A stretch of 64,000 bases of DNA, taken from the NCBI GenBank assembly GCA_037975125.1, contig CM075853.1, positions 36,902,113-36,966,112 on the forward strand. The letters run 5' to 3'. The notes beneath the pieces are model-generated. The model searched no databases. It was not told the origin of the DNA and worked only from the letters and a program-made list of their open reading frames with translations. Positions within the stretch are counted from its first letter, which is position 1; every line of letters starts with the position of its first letter. Made by a program: the position numbers and the translations under genes. Source of the stretch: Latrodectus hesperus (lineage: Eukaryota; Arthropoda; Arachnida; Araneae; Theridiidae). Below, piece by piece: positions 1 to 13,310 of the stretch.

Positions 1-3000
1 TATGCTCTTATAAAGTTTGCTTTGAAATTTCTAACTCGTGTTACAAACAATCATACTAAAAATTCAATTAGTACAAAGAAAAATAATTTATGTAAAATTT
101 TAGTTTCAATTTAGTAAGAAAATGTGTTAACAAAGATTTTTTTGTTATAATTTTTTTTAATTATAACACAGTGTAAATTGAGAGTTTTATTAATAAAATG
201 AACCTGCACAGCTTTAATTTTAATGATTTAATCAGTACTTAACTTTGTAATTGAAACATCTTTCATTTCAATAAAAACTCTATAATTTGATTTATCCTAC
301 TACATGTGTTTTCTTAAATGTTATTTTAGAAATTTTATTTTCATAAAAATCCATTATTTTATAAAACTTAATTTCTGTAAGCAAGACATTAAAAGCCTTT
401 TGTAAAATGCAACATAAGTTATTTGATATCAAAGTTACGTGATAACTAATATTTTCATATAAAATCATACCCATCTTTACTTTCTGAGTGGATTATCCAT
501 AAATAACGATTTTAATGTTTTCTTACTTCAACAGAAATGGTTCACAATAAAAACTTGTATATTTGTTTACTAACTCAAATATTTTATTTGCATTATTTTT
601 TATTAGTGGTGTTTTAAAATGTAATAGAAACGAGTTGCACAAATAAGCGAAAGCTAATAAAAATCCAGAAAACAATTTGAAAGAATGCAATATAAAATTA
701 AGAATATAGAGACATTTTTGATTTTCTTTTTCATGTAATTTTAAGTGTTGGTTTTTAAATGAAAAAATTTTTAATACAAATGTGGAAGTCATGAAAAAAA
801 AACATTTTTATTATTAATACTTAATCTTATTACATAAAATGTAGATGTCTTAAATTTTTAAAATAAGTGAAAAAATTTCTCGGGAATTATATTTAAATAG
901 ATTAAGATACAGATTTACATTTATATTCCTTTTACAAAATTATTCGCATGTTTGAATTTCTTTTCTAAAATTTTTTGTCTTCATAAAAAATATAAATTTA
1001 TGCTTTGTAACAGATAATCTATCTTTTCTATAAAAATATTTTTAATATTAAATACTTTTTTCATCTGTTCCCATTACAAAACAACCACATAAAATAATAA
1101 AATCAAAATAAGCAGTATAATTGTGAATTAGTAATCTGATAAGCAAAACAAAGATATGTGGAAAAGACAAATTTAACAATATTAACTTGATTATCCTGAT
1201 ATTTTTCCCTATTAAACGTTAACTTGTATTTATCAAAACTTAAATTTGTTCCATTTTCTGGTCATGACAAAATTATGGTGTTTGGGTGTTAATATATAAT
1301 AAAGATAAGAGTTTTAGTTTAATTCAACTAAAAAAACCTGCAAATTAAGAAAATTCAATCTTTTATTCCAGTGCGTTTACATTCCAATTCTTCAGTGAAA
1401 TTAACTACATAAATAAGATTAATTTTGCATTATGAACATAAGATAAATATTTTAATTGATTTTAATCTGCATCAATGTAAATGTTATAATTTTTTAACTT
1501 TCTAAAGATTTCAAGTGTTCCTAATCTCATTCGTTCTTTTTCTTTTAAAGTGGATTTATGCATGAAACATATTATAGTGTAAAATTACATTTTGAACAAA
1601 ATTTTAAGTTGTAAATATCGATTTTTTAAAATAGCAATTTTTCGCAAGACACTTCAGTATTATTTTCATTGATATTCTTCTCTTGTGAAAGTTTCGTGAA
1701 GTAAAATGTTTGTTTGTTATGACTGACTGATGACATTTTTCTTTCAGTTTTTTTAACCTGCAAAGTATTTCTAAAAAAATTGGAAATTTGTTTGAAAATG
1801 TGATAGAAAATTTTTGTTAGGAAATATAATTAATTTTTAACTATGTGATTGAAAAAGAGAATAGATATACAAGTTTTTTTTTCAATTAGGTTATTTTTAA
1901 ATTAAATAAATTAGGTGATTGAGAATATACTTTTTAATACTTTACAGGTTTCAAAGTTATTTACATTTTTGGTCTCATTATTTATAAATAAATCTAAACT
2001 TACTAAGTTAAAAAGCTGCTTCTTATTAAATGTATGGCAAGCTTGTCCTTACTTGGACCTTGCGCCAGTAAAACCAACCAACCAACTTTATTGGATGTAT
2101 GCATTTGATTTAATTTGGCATTATGAAAGCTAAAAGTTACAAACCTTTTGTCATATCTGCTAATGCTCAGAGAACTCCAAATATGAATGCTAATGAAATA
2201 TTAATTTGACTTTAAATATGTATTATTTCTCTGCATATTTAAAATTTTATTTGTAAAAATTTAAGTTATTTACTGAAGGAAGAAAAAATTTTCACATGGT
2301 ATTCCAGATTAAGTTATATTTACTAGATGTTTTATAAAATCCTTTTATTCAAAATGAAATATCAATTCAAATAATATACTGGAAAAAAATCCTTTAAAAT
2401 AGAAAACTATTTTTGTTATATTAGACCAAATATTTAACTAAATAGCCAAAATATAAGACTAAATTTTTTGCTGAATGCTGTTGTCAAAATAGCTTATATG
2501 CAAAAGTAAGAGCTAATTATTCTAATATGTATATTAAATTGTATACTAGTCTAGGGTAACAATTTAAAAAAAGCTCTTGAAATAAAAACTTCTCTCTCAA
2601 AGATATAAGTGATGTACCAAAAATAATATTGTCAATTATGTCTCATTTTCATGTAACCATGCAACAGTATTTAGAATGAACTCTCTGGAAATGAAAGTTT
2701 TCTTTTAGTGAAAAGAGTTACATAAAGAAAATTATTTCCTTCTGAAAAATGTCTTAAGATGTGCTCTTAGAGTTAATTTTCCTGTACAGTTCTATACAGA
2801 AATTATTTTCAATTCCAAAGATGCTTTCGTTTATCAGAAAGTTTTGAGTGTTCTATAGATGATTGGTAAAACCAGACTAGAAAAAAAATCAAATGTTAAT
2901 ATTACAATGGGAGAAAATGGAATTTATATATATATATAAATCGTTGTCGTTTTCCTTAATCATTTTTTATTGTTATTTAATCAAGTGAATACTCAATAGA

Positions 3001-3345
3001 GAAATATGTTTATTTACCAAATTAGTTTTCCCACTGTTTAATGTTAAAATTTCTTTTTAGGTGATTATACATGACTATTTTTTGACATTTATCATTTTAT
3101 TATAAAAGTTAAATATATGCCTATTATTTATTGCTTCAATGTGTATTACCTTTGTGATTTGATTCTCTCAATTGTTTTCACTATTTTAAAAGAAGGAAAG
3201 TTAGGCTGTGGTGAAACTGCCAAATTTTTCAATTGAAATGTTATGTACATCTTGGATTGTCAGAGGTTCAATATTTTAGTGAGAATGCTTTTTATCATTT
3301 ATTTAATTTAGATGTTCACAATAATAAGCTTCATTCTCCTTTTCA
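1..3345. other. AT-rich intergenic stretch, no gene seen
   Basis: Very AT-rich sequence with stop codons throughout all frames. I see no exon-like stretch, no transposon termini and no RNA gene. A short TA run near 2926-2937 is the only simple repeat. The few open frames of 60-90 codons have low-complexity F/I/K/L/N composition, as expected by chance at this base composition. Confidence 0.6.
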
Positions 3346-3530
3346 TAGCCAAGCTGGCTGATGAACGTACAGCGCTCTTGCCTTCGATTCAACAGTTCGT
3401 GGGTTCGAATCTTACCTTGGGCTGGGTGTTAGTAGTGGTATTAAACCCATTTTAAACCGTAGAGGTCCCGGTCTAGTTAGACCTCGTGCAAAGAAGATAA
3501 CTGTTGAGTGATAAACAATCCAATCGCTTG
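3346..3530 (+). repeat. tRNA-derived SINE, family A copy
   Basis: A tRNA-like head of about 75 bp has a degenerate A box (GCTGGCTGATGAACGTACAG) and a good B box (GGGTTCGAATCTTACC), matching internal RNA polymerase III promoter elements. A unique body follows. The same sequence in inverse orientation recurs at 61694-61864, matching over nearly the whole length, including the stretches around TTGCCTTC and AACAGTTCGTGGG. This copy is more diverged and I could not define its target duplication. It is a non-autonomous retroposon with no coding capacity. Confidence 0.75.
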
Positions 3531-6500
3531 TCACTTTATTATATGTTACATATTCATTGAAGCTAATAGTTGTGCTGATTGTTAATTTAAAAATATTGTT
3601 GGTGTAAAAATTAAGAGAGTTCTTGACGGAAATGGTGGAGATTCAAAAATTATAATAAATATATACAATATAAAAAATTCATTTTTATATTAATGCAAGA
3701 AGGTTGCATGGTATATCTAGACCTAGATCAGAGTGTTTCTTGTTTGCTCTTTCTCAAAATTCTTCGGAACCAATTCATGAATTTTTCCAATTAATTCTCT
3801 TATTTGTACTGAAATTAATATAAAATAAAACTGTTATATCTTTTTAAAAATTACCTTTCTGATTTTCTTTAATTTTATTTACTTTTAAAATTAATATTTT
3901 TCAATTTCTTTTCAATATTTTTCATTTGATACTAATATTATTAATTTGAAAAACTTTGTATTAAATCATCTGAATGTCTTTTTGTCTGTATTGAGAAGAT
4001 ATGATGGAATTTCAGAATCGTGCTCGTGTATTTGTGAAACTTGCGAGATTTTAAAATCCATTTCTTTATCACACAACCTATTTAGAATCCATATATAACA
4101 ATTCCCAGTAATACAAAACTTCGATTAAAATTTATTTTATCCAAAAAAATGCTGTTAGTTTTCTGTTTTAATTATCGCAACTTAAATAATTTTTTTAATT
4201 TAAATCTATTTAGCACATGTTTAAGTGATATAAACTATATGATATATAAATTGTAGATTTAGTATTTTAGTGTTATATTTCGTTTCAACAATCAGATTTA
4301 AAGTTTCTGATTAAATGTATGCAAAATAAAGAATAACCTAAGAAACATGATCTTAATCATGTGGAAGTGTCAAAAATTGTAAATTTTAAAATCGCTGATG
4401 TGTGCTATTTCATTATCACCATATATAATCCCACAAAAAGTTAGATATTTTGCTTAGATTATTACTTGTTTAAAATTGTTTTAAGGATTTAAGTAATTTA
4501 ATCATTTGGAAAGAAGATCAGCAAATATCACTTATTAAATAATTAGCCAGTTTCTTACTTTTTTAAACTGTATACTAAATTTTGTATTAAAAATCTACAA
4601 AATTTTTATGTATAAATTTATTTCATAAATTTGTTGTCTTTAAAACAACGAAATTAAAAATATTTGCGAAAGAAAAAAAATTTGCGATAATTGAAAACGT
4701 TGTGAAGCCGTTTATTTGTATGTATGTTTAATTAAGTGAATATATGTAATTGTGTGTGTACATTACCATTTCACATTTACTATTTTTAATGCAACAAAAA
4801 TAGTAAATATAAAATAATATATAAAATACAAAAATGTGTGTGTGTGTGTGTCCAAAAGAAAAAATATCGAAACAAAATTTCTCTTTTACAAAAGAATTTG
4901 AATCATTTTAATATTCAATATTATATGATACAGCTTCTACTCTTTAATTACTATATTTTGTGTTTTTAAGGAAAAACATTTGTAAAATTTAATTTTGAAA
5001 TAGCATATATCCATAAGAGAGAACATTCAAATTTAAACTTCCCATAATGAAATGAAGAAAGATTTACTTGCAAGGCTTGTAGAATTTTGACGGCGGGATT
5101 AAATTTTAACTATGACATATTTTAGCATTTCTCAACTTTCCCCAAATCAAGTATGCAAAAGATATTTTAAAATTTTTTCATAGTATTAGTAGCTTCTTCC
5201 GTTTTGCATAAAGTAACAACAATAATAGGGTTTAGATATTTCTTATAAATACATTTATCCTAAAGCATTTAACTGACAGAACTTATACATATATAGGCAT
5301 TTGAACACCATTTTTTTCCTCTTCTCCCAACAAAAAATTATCGCTTCTTCTTTACTTGAAGATTAAGTCCATCTCATTAAATTAACAATTGTTTCATATA
5401 AAAAATCATTAGCAAGAATATATATTACTTCGAAATCCTTCATAGAATCTAAGAGAGAGTTCCATATCAATACAACGAATATCATGAGTTACAACCCGCA
5501 TTAACATTCAAAGATATGTTTTACATTTTGAAGAATGCAAACAAAAAAGAGATTGCTTTGATTTTAATACAAATGTTCTATTGTTGATTGAGATTGAATT
5601 TAAAATACTAAAACCGAGATGAATTATTACTGGCGAACAACGTGACGCATTTTATACTAGAAGACTGCGCATGTCTGAATTGTGATACGTAATATTCAGA
5701 ACAAGAGAAGATGAGCTGGAAAAGTGTGAGGTCATCAACTATACCTTAAATCATTCTATGTCATAAAATATAAGCAGAAAAAAAAAAACACTAAAGCTTA
5801 TAAATGAGATTTCCTTTAGGAAATTTCAAAGTGAATTCAAAATAATAATAATAGAAGTAAAATTAATTATATCAGAAAGCAGTCTAAAAATAATATCGGT
5901 GGATAGCAACTCGTTTTTTTTATATGAAAAGAAATTCATATTATTTTATTAATGATATATTTCTGTAATGATTTTTTTATAATAACGTATATAAAATATT
6001 TTCGTGTGGTATGAATAGTAAATATTTCATCATTTTTAGAAGATTTCAAATTGATTGTAGAAGAATCAAGAAAATTTGTAAGGAACACACGTACGCCTTT
6101 ATCAAAAATTTTACATGCTGTTGTATTTCAAAGAAAGAAAGAAACTGTTTTGAATTTTATTTAAAAAGTGAAAAAAAATATTACTTAAAATGAGAATCGA
6201 AGCCAACAATTTAAAATCAGGGAAGAATTAGATTTTTAGTGATAAACCAAGACATCAAATTTGATTTGGAAATGGAAAATTTGATTCAGAATTGAAAAGT
6301 ATTGTTAAATTATTCCATAAAAATTCTATGACTCGGCCATATTTTTACGATAAAATATTGATTATAGTATACTTGTGATCAGAATATAATTTAGTTCTAA
6401 ATGAAAAGAAAAATTCTGTTTACACGAGCAGTACAAATAATCTTCCTCAGATTTTGCTTAAAAATATGAACTTTAAACTGGGGAGTGAACAGAAGTTTTT

Positions 6501-7106
6501 GTTTTTTTGAGGGGGGGGGGAGAATTTTTCCTATCTTTCTATTTTCATTTATTTAAGTTTCATAATAATCCTGTGTTTGTCCTACTCGTTAATGATATGA
6601 TTTAAGAGATAAACTTTCCTCGTTTCTAAAACAACAGTTAAAGAAATTTTTCTTTAACAACAGAGATTCATCATAACATTGGTAAAACATGAATTGATTT
6701 TGGCTGTAATGGAATTTCAAATATCATTTGTGTTGATAAATGTATTATCGTTCGTAATTATTAAGATATGATTAGAATAAAATCAGTATATCGGGTAGGA
6801 AGGTGTCAATTCCTTGTAAAATAATTATTCTATTCTTAGAAGTTATCACAAAAACGATTGGTTAGACGTGAATAATATGGTAATAATTATTCTACTAGAT
6901 ACTCTTTCAGTTAACCTAAATCTAATGATCAATCTACTGGGATATTTAGTTTGTGTAACTTCCTCAAATGGAAATCAATAATGTCATGGAATAAAAGATG
7001 CAAATAATCAGAACAACTCAACTGGAGCCTCTATTGAATTATTAGTATTTATAAGTCATGTTGATTCCCTAAAATATTTGATTGTGAACTTAATTTTCAC
7101 AAAATA
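3531..7106. other. AT-rich intergenic stretch with minor simple repeats
   Basis: No gene seen. It contains a short TG run at about 4835-4851, and an uninterrupted run of ten G at 6511-6520 that stands out in this AT-rich DNA. A slightly less AT-rich patch lies around 5635-5760, with no recognisable repeat structure. Confidence 0.55.
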
Positions 7107-7210
7107 TTTAATTGAGTTCTTCTTCTTCTTCTTGAAATTGAGTTTGTATGTCATTGGGCACCTCTGCTTTTATCAGCATTTTGTACCATTAACTCCAAAC
7201 CCAATGTTTC

Positions 7211-7417
7211 CTAGTTCCAGTTGCTCGGGTCACCCACTTTACTAATAAAGTCCGATAACTCTTTAATGGAGTCTAGGTGTAACTCTCTAGTATGGATGAT
7301 GCCTAAAGAAGTTAATTTAGGGAGGGCAAGAGCCTCACATTCGTAAATGACATGCTCTGCCGTTTCCTCTTGCATATGACATTTCCAGCAGATAAGGTCT
7401 TGCTGAAATAGTCCCAT
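7211..7417 (-). pseudogene. LINE polymerase C-terminal zinc-finger remnant
   Basis: A 68-codon piece inside the short LINE-derived element. It begins with FQQDLICWKC, continues with AEHVIYEC and ALPKLTSLG, and ends with ISKVGDPSNW before a stop. This cysteine/histidine cluster and its tail resemble the end of RNase H-bearing LINE polymerases common in arthropods. The previous coding stretch (7698-7312) overlaps it in another frame, so a frameshift separates the two. It has no catalytic domain and is unlikely to be functional. Confidence 0.6.
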
Positions 7418-7698
7418 CTGGTCAGAAAGTCAGTCATGCTAGGAATAACTTCCTGACTTTCACCAGAAGAAGATGGTTTAGAGGTCATTTCTACCTCAAG
7501 TGAAGGATTCATTGCTGCCCCTTTACAAGATTGCCTCTGAGTTTCCTTGTCTTTTTCAGCAAGGTCTACTTTAGAGGCTTCACCTGCAAATGCAGAAAGG
7601 TTTGTTACTTCTTGTGTCTTTTCAGCCACAAGATAACAATTAAAAAGCTCAGGTAATATAAGTCCACCCAGCATTGCCTGAGTTACTGGGCAAGGCAA
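7312..7698 (-). pseudogene. Polar coding remnant of the short LINE-derived element
   Basis: About 128 codons without a stop on the minus strand, rich in Ser, Glu and Lys (for example SKPSSSGESQEVIPSM). I do not recognise a domain. It lies upstream of the zinc-finger tail in the same element and may derive from a gag-like or linker part of the parent LINE. The last ~30 codons overlap the zinc-finger tail in another frame and are probably read out of frame. Confidence 0.4.
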
Positions 7699-7952
7699 AT
7701 TACTCTAGAAGTTCGCCAAGCAACTAGAGGCTCCATTAAGACACCAATACCGCGGTGCCAATTAGCCCTAGGCACGGATCGCATAACACCAGGGTTTACG
7801 GGAGCTGGTTCGCGGCCTCTGATTCTATATTCAAGGCTATCCTGTCATTCCTACAGGACATTCGGCTATCCACCACTTGCCGTCGCGCCTGGTGGCTGTG
7901 CTCAAGCCCCAGAAAGGTACATGTATCCCCTGGTTCCAGGTTTAATTGAGTT

Positions 7953-9394
7953 AAATTTTTATTGATAATTTAAATACTATTTCAAATTTTTATACAAATT
8001 GTTCATAAAACTTGAAAATTGCATATAAGTTACATAGTTTTAAATATTGAGCAATATAATCATCTTTTTGTAATGTTTTGTGTTACTAGTTTTATAAACA
8101 TAAATATTTGTTTCATGTGCTATTAATAATTTATAAATGTTGATTTTCAATATATTTCAATAAGCTAACAGCAATAACAGTTTAAATCGTATAATTATTT
8201 AAAGCAAAACCAAGATAACATCCAAAATATTTAAAATTAACTTTGAATCGTCAAATATTATGAAAGTTTCCCAAGAGTTTATTGTTTCTAGATATACTAA
8301 TGAAAATTATATTAATGCATCTGATAACTTTTCAATAAATTTCTATTTTTTACAACTTTTTGAAACTTTTATTAGTATTTCTGGGCATCAAGATGAATGT
8401 TGATTATACCATATAAAAATATATTTTCAAAAATTATAAAACTATATTTCAATGTTTTTTAACTTTCATCTTTCTTTATCCGGAAAAAATTAGTACATAT
8501 CAAGGAAATATTCAATGGTTATTTATAAAAATTGATTTTTCTTTATTAGGTACATGTATTAAAGGAACGCTTATAATTTTCGGTTGTATGTGATTTCATA
8601 TAGATATTGCTTCTTATCACAAAGATTTTTGCTTAATTTTAAAGATTTTTACTTTATACTTTTTCACTATAAATAACAATGTAAAGTTGAAGAAAAAAAA
8701 TCAGCTTATTTAAAAAAAAATTGCCTTTTGCATTTAGCTTTGTAAAACTGTTTATACAAGAAACTTTGTTTAGGTGTGCTAATTACTTACAAGAACAATA
8801 CATTTACATTCGAATCTATTAATCATCAGAACAATTTAATTAAACATTAGCGTGCATCCAAATTTATTCAGATACAGTATAGGCTGAAAATCCAAGATCT
8901 TAATGATTAGTTCTGGTCAATTTTTTAATTAATATTTTAAACTTTATAAAGAGAATTTCGGATAACCAAACCGATAATACTTTGGTAACTTAAAAAATAT
9001 CTACCAATCCTCTTATATATAAATTTTAAAAAAATCTATAAATAATTACTAGTAAAAGATTCTAAAATGGTTTATTCGCAGTGTTGAAAAATATTTTTTA
9101 AGGTAAATTGTTGTTAGAAAAAGTGACAATTCTATGTGAATGAATCTTTTAATATTAGAATTCAAGCCTATGTATATAATTAATATAGAGAGAACTGTGG
9201 AATTTCATTCGCTAATTTTGTGAATATTTTGTAGCAATTAGTTTCAGTTAGAATAACCAAAAAAAAATTAATTTTTTGGTGTCAATCAAAAATTATTTCG
9301 TTGAAATTTTCCGAAATGTTTAAATTTGCCACTCATTTCATGCTTGACGTCTTATATTCGTATACTTAAACACCCAATTTTGACAGCCAACAAG
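7953..9394. other. AT-rich intergenic stretch, no gene seen
   Basis: Nothing recognisable beyond AT-rich sequence with dense stops in every frame. Confidence 0.55.
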
Positions 9395-9940
<546 letters not shown>

Positions 9941-10435
9941 TATCTACAGAGTGGGATCTATTTCCGATTTATAAGAACACATAAAGCAAATGAGTAACAT
10001 CTACTTCTCTTGTTCAACAGTGGCTGGATTTGAATCCAGGACCTTCCATACTTAAGAAGCGACCTGAACCATTAAATCATGGTGAGCCCAGCTTTTTATG
10101 CAAATGAGGCCAAAAAGATAGTAAAATAATTTTGATAATGCATTTTAATGATTTATTTTCTTCATATTCTATTGTAAAAGAAAAAAAAACAATTATAAAA
10201 ATTTGAATAATGAAAATATTTATGAAAAATTTGCGAAAATATTCTACAATTGGATTCATATAATGTTTATGAATGGTATAACACATAATATATGTTATAA
10301 CACAGAATATATGATAAAATATGGGTATAACAGTAATATGAACAAATAACAATGAATACATACTATAAATATTACGTGCATGTGAAGACTAATGGATATA
10401 CAAATAAGTTGAGAGTAAATTAATGGTTATCAGAC
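9941..10435 (-). repeat. Tandem duplication unit 2 with SINE core
   Basis: Second, diverged copy of the unit at 9395-9940. The SINE core at about 9960-10105 has the minus-strand B box GGATTCAAATCC and the shared TATGGAAGGTCC region. The flank keeps the order of landmarks found in unit 1 but lacks the long AT array. A third copy of the SINE core alone, without these flanks, is at 13150-13310. Confidence 0.6.
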
Positions 10436-12590
10436 TCATATTATCGCTCTGAAATAACAAAGTATTGTTTGCCTTGAAATGTTGTCATAACTATATTGTA
10501 TAAATCATTACTTTTATATAGTTTATGGAAAGAAGAAAATTTTTTTGTCCTTCATTAGAATTACCTACTCATTTCATCTTCATTTGACAACAAGTAAAAG
10601 CACTCTATCTAATCTCTGAAATTAGTATTGACTTAAATTTAACTTGTAATATTTCCTGATTTTTTAAGATTCCAATTCGTGATTATTTGAATTGAATTTT
10701 CATAAATTAAGACTGTAAATTCTTTCTTGCACATTAATAAAATTGCTTTTTATCCTTTATTTTTGTAATTACTAAGTATCTTTTAAGAATAAAAATGTAT
10801 AAGGAAATAAAACTTAATAATTTCACAAGCTTGAAAAGGAAAATAATTATTGCCTTTTCAATTCTAACGAATATTTTATTAGATATAAAATCATACTTTA
10901 ATTGCATTATAATAAAAGATATAATCAGTTAGTAACAAATAGTTTTCTTACTTTTTGGAAATAATTAGTTTCCTAAACAATGTTGTTAAATTGATTTAAT
11001 CAATTCAACATTTTTACTTCGTTATCTAACTAAGCGATAAAGGTAGAATCGAAAGAGATATAGATAATAGTTTTTATTTATATCGTCTACTTCGAAAACG
11101 TGTTTTTTTCCCTTAATTATTTTTTATTTTTTGTGGTAAATAAATTTTTTCCAAAATGTGTCACTGAAAATAATATTTAATTAATGTAAATGTCTAAGTT
11201 AAGATATAAAAAAACTAAAGAAAACAGAAATGTGCCTTATATGGAAATAAAAATAGAATTAGCTTAGTTTAATTATCGCTTAGGAAAGGATCCAAATCGC
11301 TCAATCGTTTAAGGATTTTTGACCTGGTCTCTTTGAGTTGTAAAAACACTGAAATGCTCAAATTATAAAAGCACAATATGAGAAGCATCGAATGAAGTAG
11401 ATGTTTTCTTACAAAAAATCTATCTTTATAATTCTTGTGTTCAGCCATTGATTTATCAAAACAAAATACGAGCTAAAAATATTTCTAACTTTTGTGGGGA
11501 GGAATTTCCTAATTCAAATTTAAAGACACATTGTGACGAAAGTAAAACATATTTATGTCTTAACTTTTTAAAAATAAGATTTATTAAGACTTATAATGGA
11601 TTAAAAAATATTCAAATACTCAATGTGTGTGAAAATGAATTTAGCAAAATAAACAAAAATTCGAAATTTAAGGCACCGAAATTATCGAATATGCTCGATT
11701 TTCCTCATATTTTCTTTAATATATATAAAAAATTTAAAAATGAAATATTTTATTGATTCCAGTATACTAGCCATTGCAAATTTTGGAGTTTTTCATATAT
11801 CAAATGAAATAAAATTTGATGTTTTCGTTCTAGAATGGAAACAACCACACGCACACACACACATTATCTTATAAAACATCTGAATATTAAAGGAATTACA
11901 TCTTATTTAGCATTATTTTAATAAAAAAATTTTCTTCTTCACAAAAGCATTTTTAAAACATTTCAAATTACTCTTTTTCTAGTTTTCTTAAAATTCAAAT
12001 ATAATTTCTGGACAACTAATTATAAAAATAATACTATTTTATTGTATTTCCTTTCTTTAATTATAACCTTAAAAGACATAATAAATAATTTTTCAAAAGT
12101 AATTTGTATTCACCAAAAGATTTTATTCTAGTCTAAATAAAATAAATTTTATACTTTAGAAAATTTTTTCTTTAATCAAATTCATTTTTCTTATTATCAA
12201 TTTTTTATTTATTTCTATAGAAAATTTTTTCTTTACTATACTTTAAGGCACCTATTTATAAGAATAGAAATTTATCAATTTACTCCCAAATAAAATACTC
12301 AAACTGAATTAACATATATATATTCTAGGAAGTTCTTGTTTACTTTTGTTTTCTTTTCAACCGCAGTCAATACGTCATTAAACGAGCATTTCCAGAAACA
12401 ACGATTAAACAAGAATACTCTTTTAATGGAAATCCTTTTACTAAAAGATATAATTTACATTCAGAGCTCGCCTACTGATATATTTTTATTTCAAATGACG
12501 TATTTATTTGGTTCACTTTTGTCTTAAACAGACGCTTAGTAGTCTAAAATCTAAAGGAAACGAGACATTATTGTGACTTTGTTCGAAATG
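10436..12590. other. AT-rich intergenic stretch, no gene seen
   Basis: No gene seen. A CA-rich run with one interruption lies at about 11850-11865. An open frame of about 100 codons at 11448-11756 has no recognisable domain, is extremely rich in Asn, Lys, Ile and Phe, and has no exon-like features. Confidence 0.55.
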
Positions 12591-12599
12591 GAACATAAA

Positions 12600-12905
12600 T
12601 TGTTCTAATACCAGCAACTCAATATAGAGTCGGGAAGTTATTCCTACCCCTACCTCTAATGGTTGAGAGCCGCTTCTCAAATCAGTCTACGGCCGGTCTG
12701 AATAACCCAAAATCACTGCAAGTGTCTCAGAACTGGACAGAAGAAGGTGGGTGGAATTATCGATCTGTTCTCTCTGGCCATCCTCCTGCGCATCAAAACA
12801 AGCTTGTTTTGGTGGAAACTGGGATGTTCACCCCAGGAGTGTGCAATGAAAAGGAATCCGAACTTTCTGCTTTTGGGCCTGCGCTCGCGTGCCGTTAAAT
12901 CACTA
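12600..12905 (+). repeat. GC-richer unclassified repeat-like segment with open frame
   Basis: About 300 bp distinctly less AT-rich than the flanks. On the plus strand it holds a 79-codon open frame at 12659-12898 with non-random composition (pieces such as NWTEEGGWNYRSVLSGHP and LVETGMFTPGVCNEKE). I do not recognise a domain. The abrupt base-composition edges suggest a dispersed repeat or a fragment of a processed sequence rather than a host exon, since I see no convincing splice sites. Function unknown. Confidence 0.4.
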
Positions 12906-13149
12906 TTAATTTGTTGATTGTGTGTTTGTGATAGCTATTGAATATAAGGTTATCCATTCTCCTGCAGTTAGTTACAGGTTTATAAAGGATGGATTTAGCA
13001 TCTTCTTTCGTAGCAGTTTTAGATTTTTTTCGGGAAAAAATAATCAGTATTACTTGTTAATTATGAAATGATTATTTTTCATTGTCGTATTAATATTGGC
13101 GATACATTTTTTTCGTCTTAAAGAGAAAAAAAAATCAGGACATTTTTTA

Positions 13150-13310
13150 CTCCGCATATGAAAATTATTTAATGTCTATACCCAGCAATATGATTCTGCG
13201 CTTCGGAATGGAAGGATTTGGGTACAATACAAGCTATTATTGAATAAAAGAGACAACTGTTGCTTATTTACTTTCTCACAATACGTGTCGGCGATGTATT
13301 TCGAAATTTC
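13150..13310 (+). repeat. tRNA-derived SINE, family B copy
   Basis: The stretch CTTCGGAATGGAAGG followed by a decayed B box (GATTTGGGTACAATAC) and AAAAGAGACAACTGTTGCT matches the minus strands of the SINE cores at 9.4 kb and 9.96 kb. It is a diverged, non-coding retroposon copy. Confidence 0.6.

Larger units (their letters stand above)
7119..7940 (-). mobile_element. Short non-autonomous LINE-derived element, copy 1
   Basis: An 822-bp element read on the minus strand, bounded by the perfect 12-bp direct repeat TTTAATTGAGTT at 7107-7118 and 7941-7952. Its 3' end carries a (GAA)n-like tail next to the target duplication, as left by target-primed reverse transcription. It is much less AT-rich than its surroundings. 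Two decayed coding pieces lie in different frames: 7698-7312, a polar S/E/K-rich stretch, and 7417-7211, which has the C-x2-C, H and C zinc-binding pattern found at the C-terminal tail of non-LTR retrotransposon polymerases (CWKCHMQEETAEHVIYEC). The polymerase core is absent. A diverged relative with a very similar extent lies at 17304-18022, so this looks like a family of short elements rather than a single random truncation. Confidence 0.75.

Noticed and set aside
6511..6520. Run of ten G as a possible quadruplex
   Set aside because: A single run cannot form an intramolecular quadruplex without further G tracts, which are absent nearby.
11448..11756. 102-codon plus-strand frame
   Set aside because: Lys/Asn/Phe/Ile-rich composition expected by chance in AT-rich DNA, with no homologous feature or splice context.
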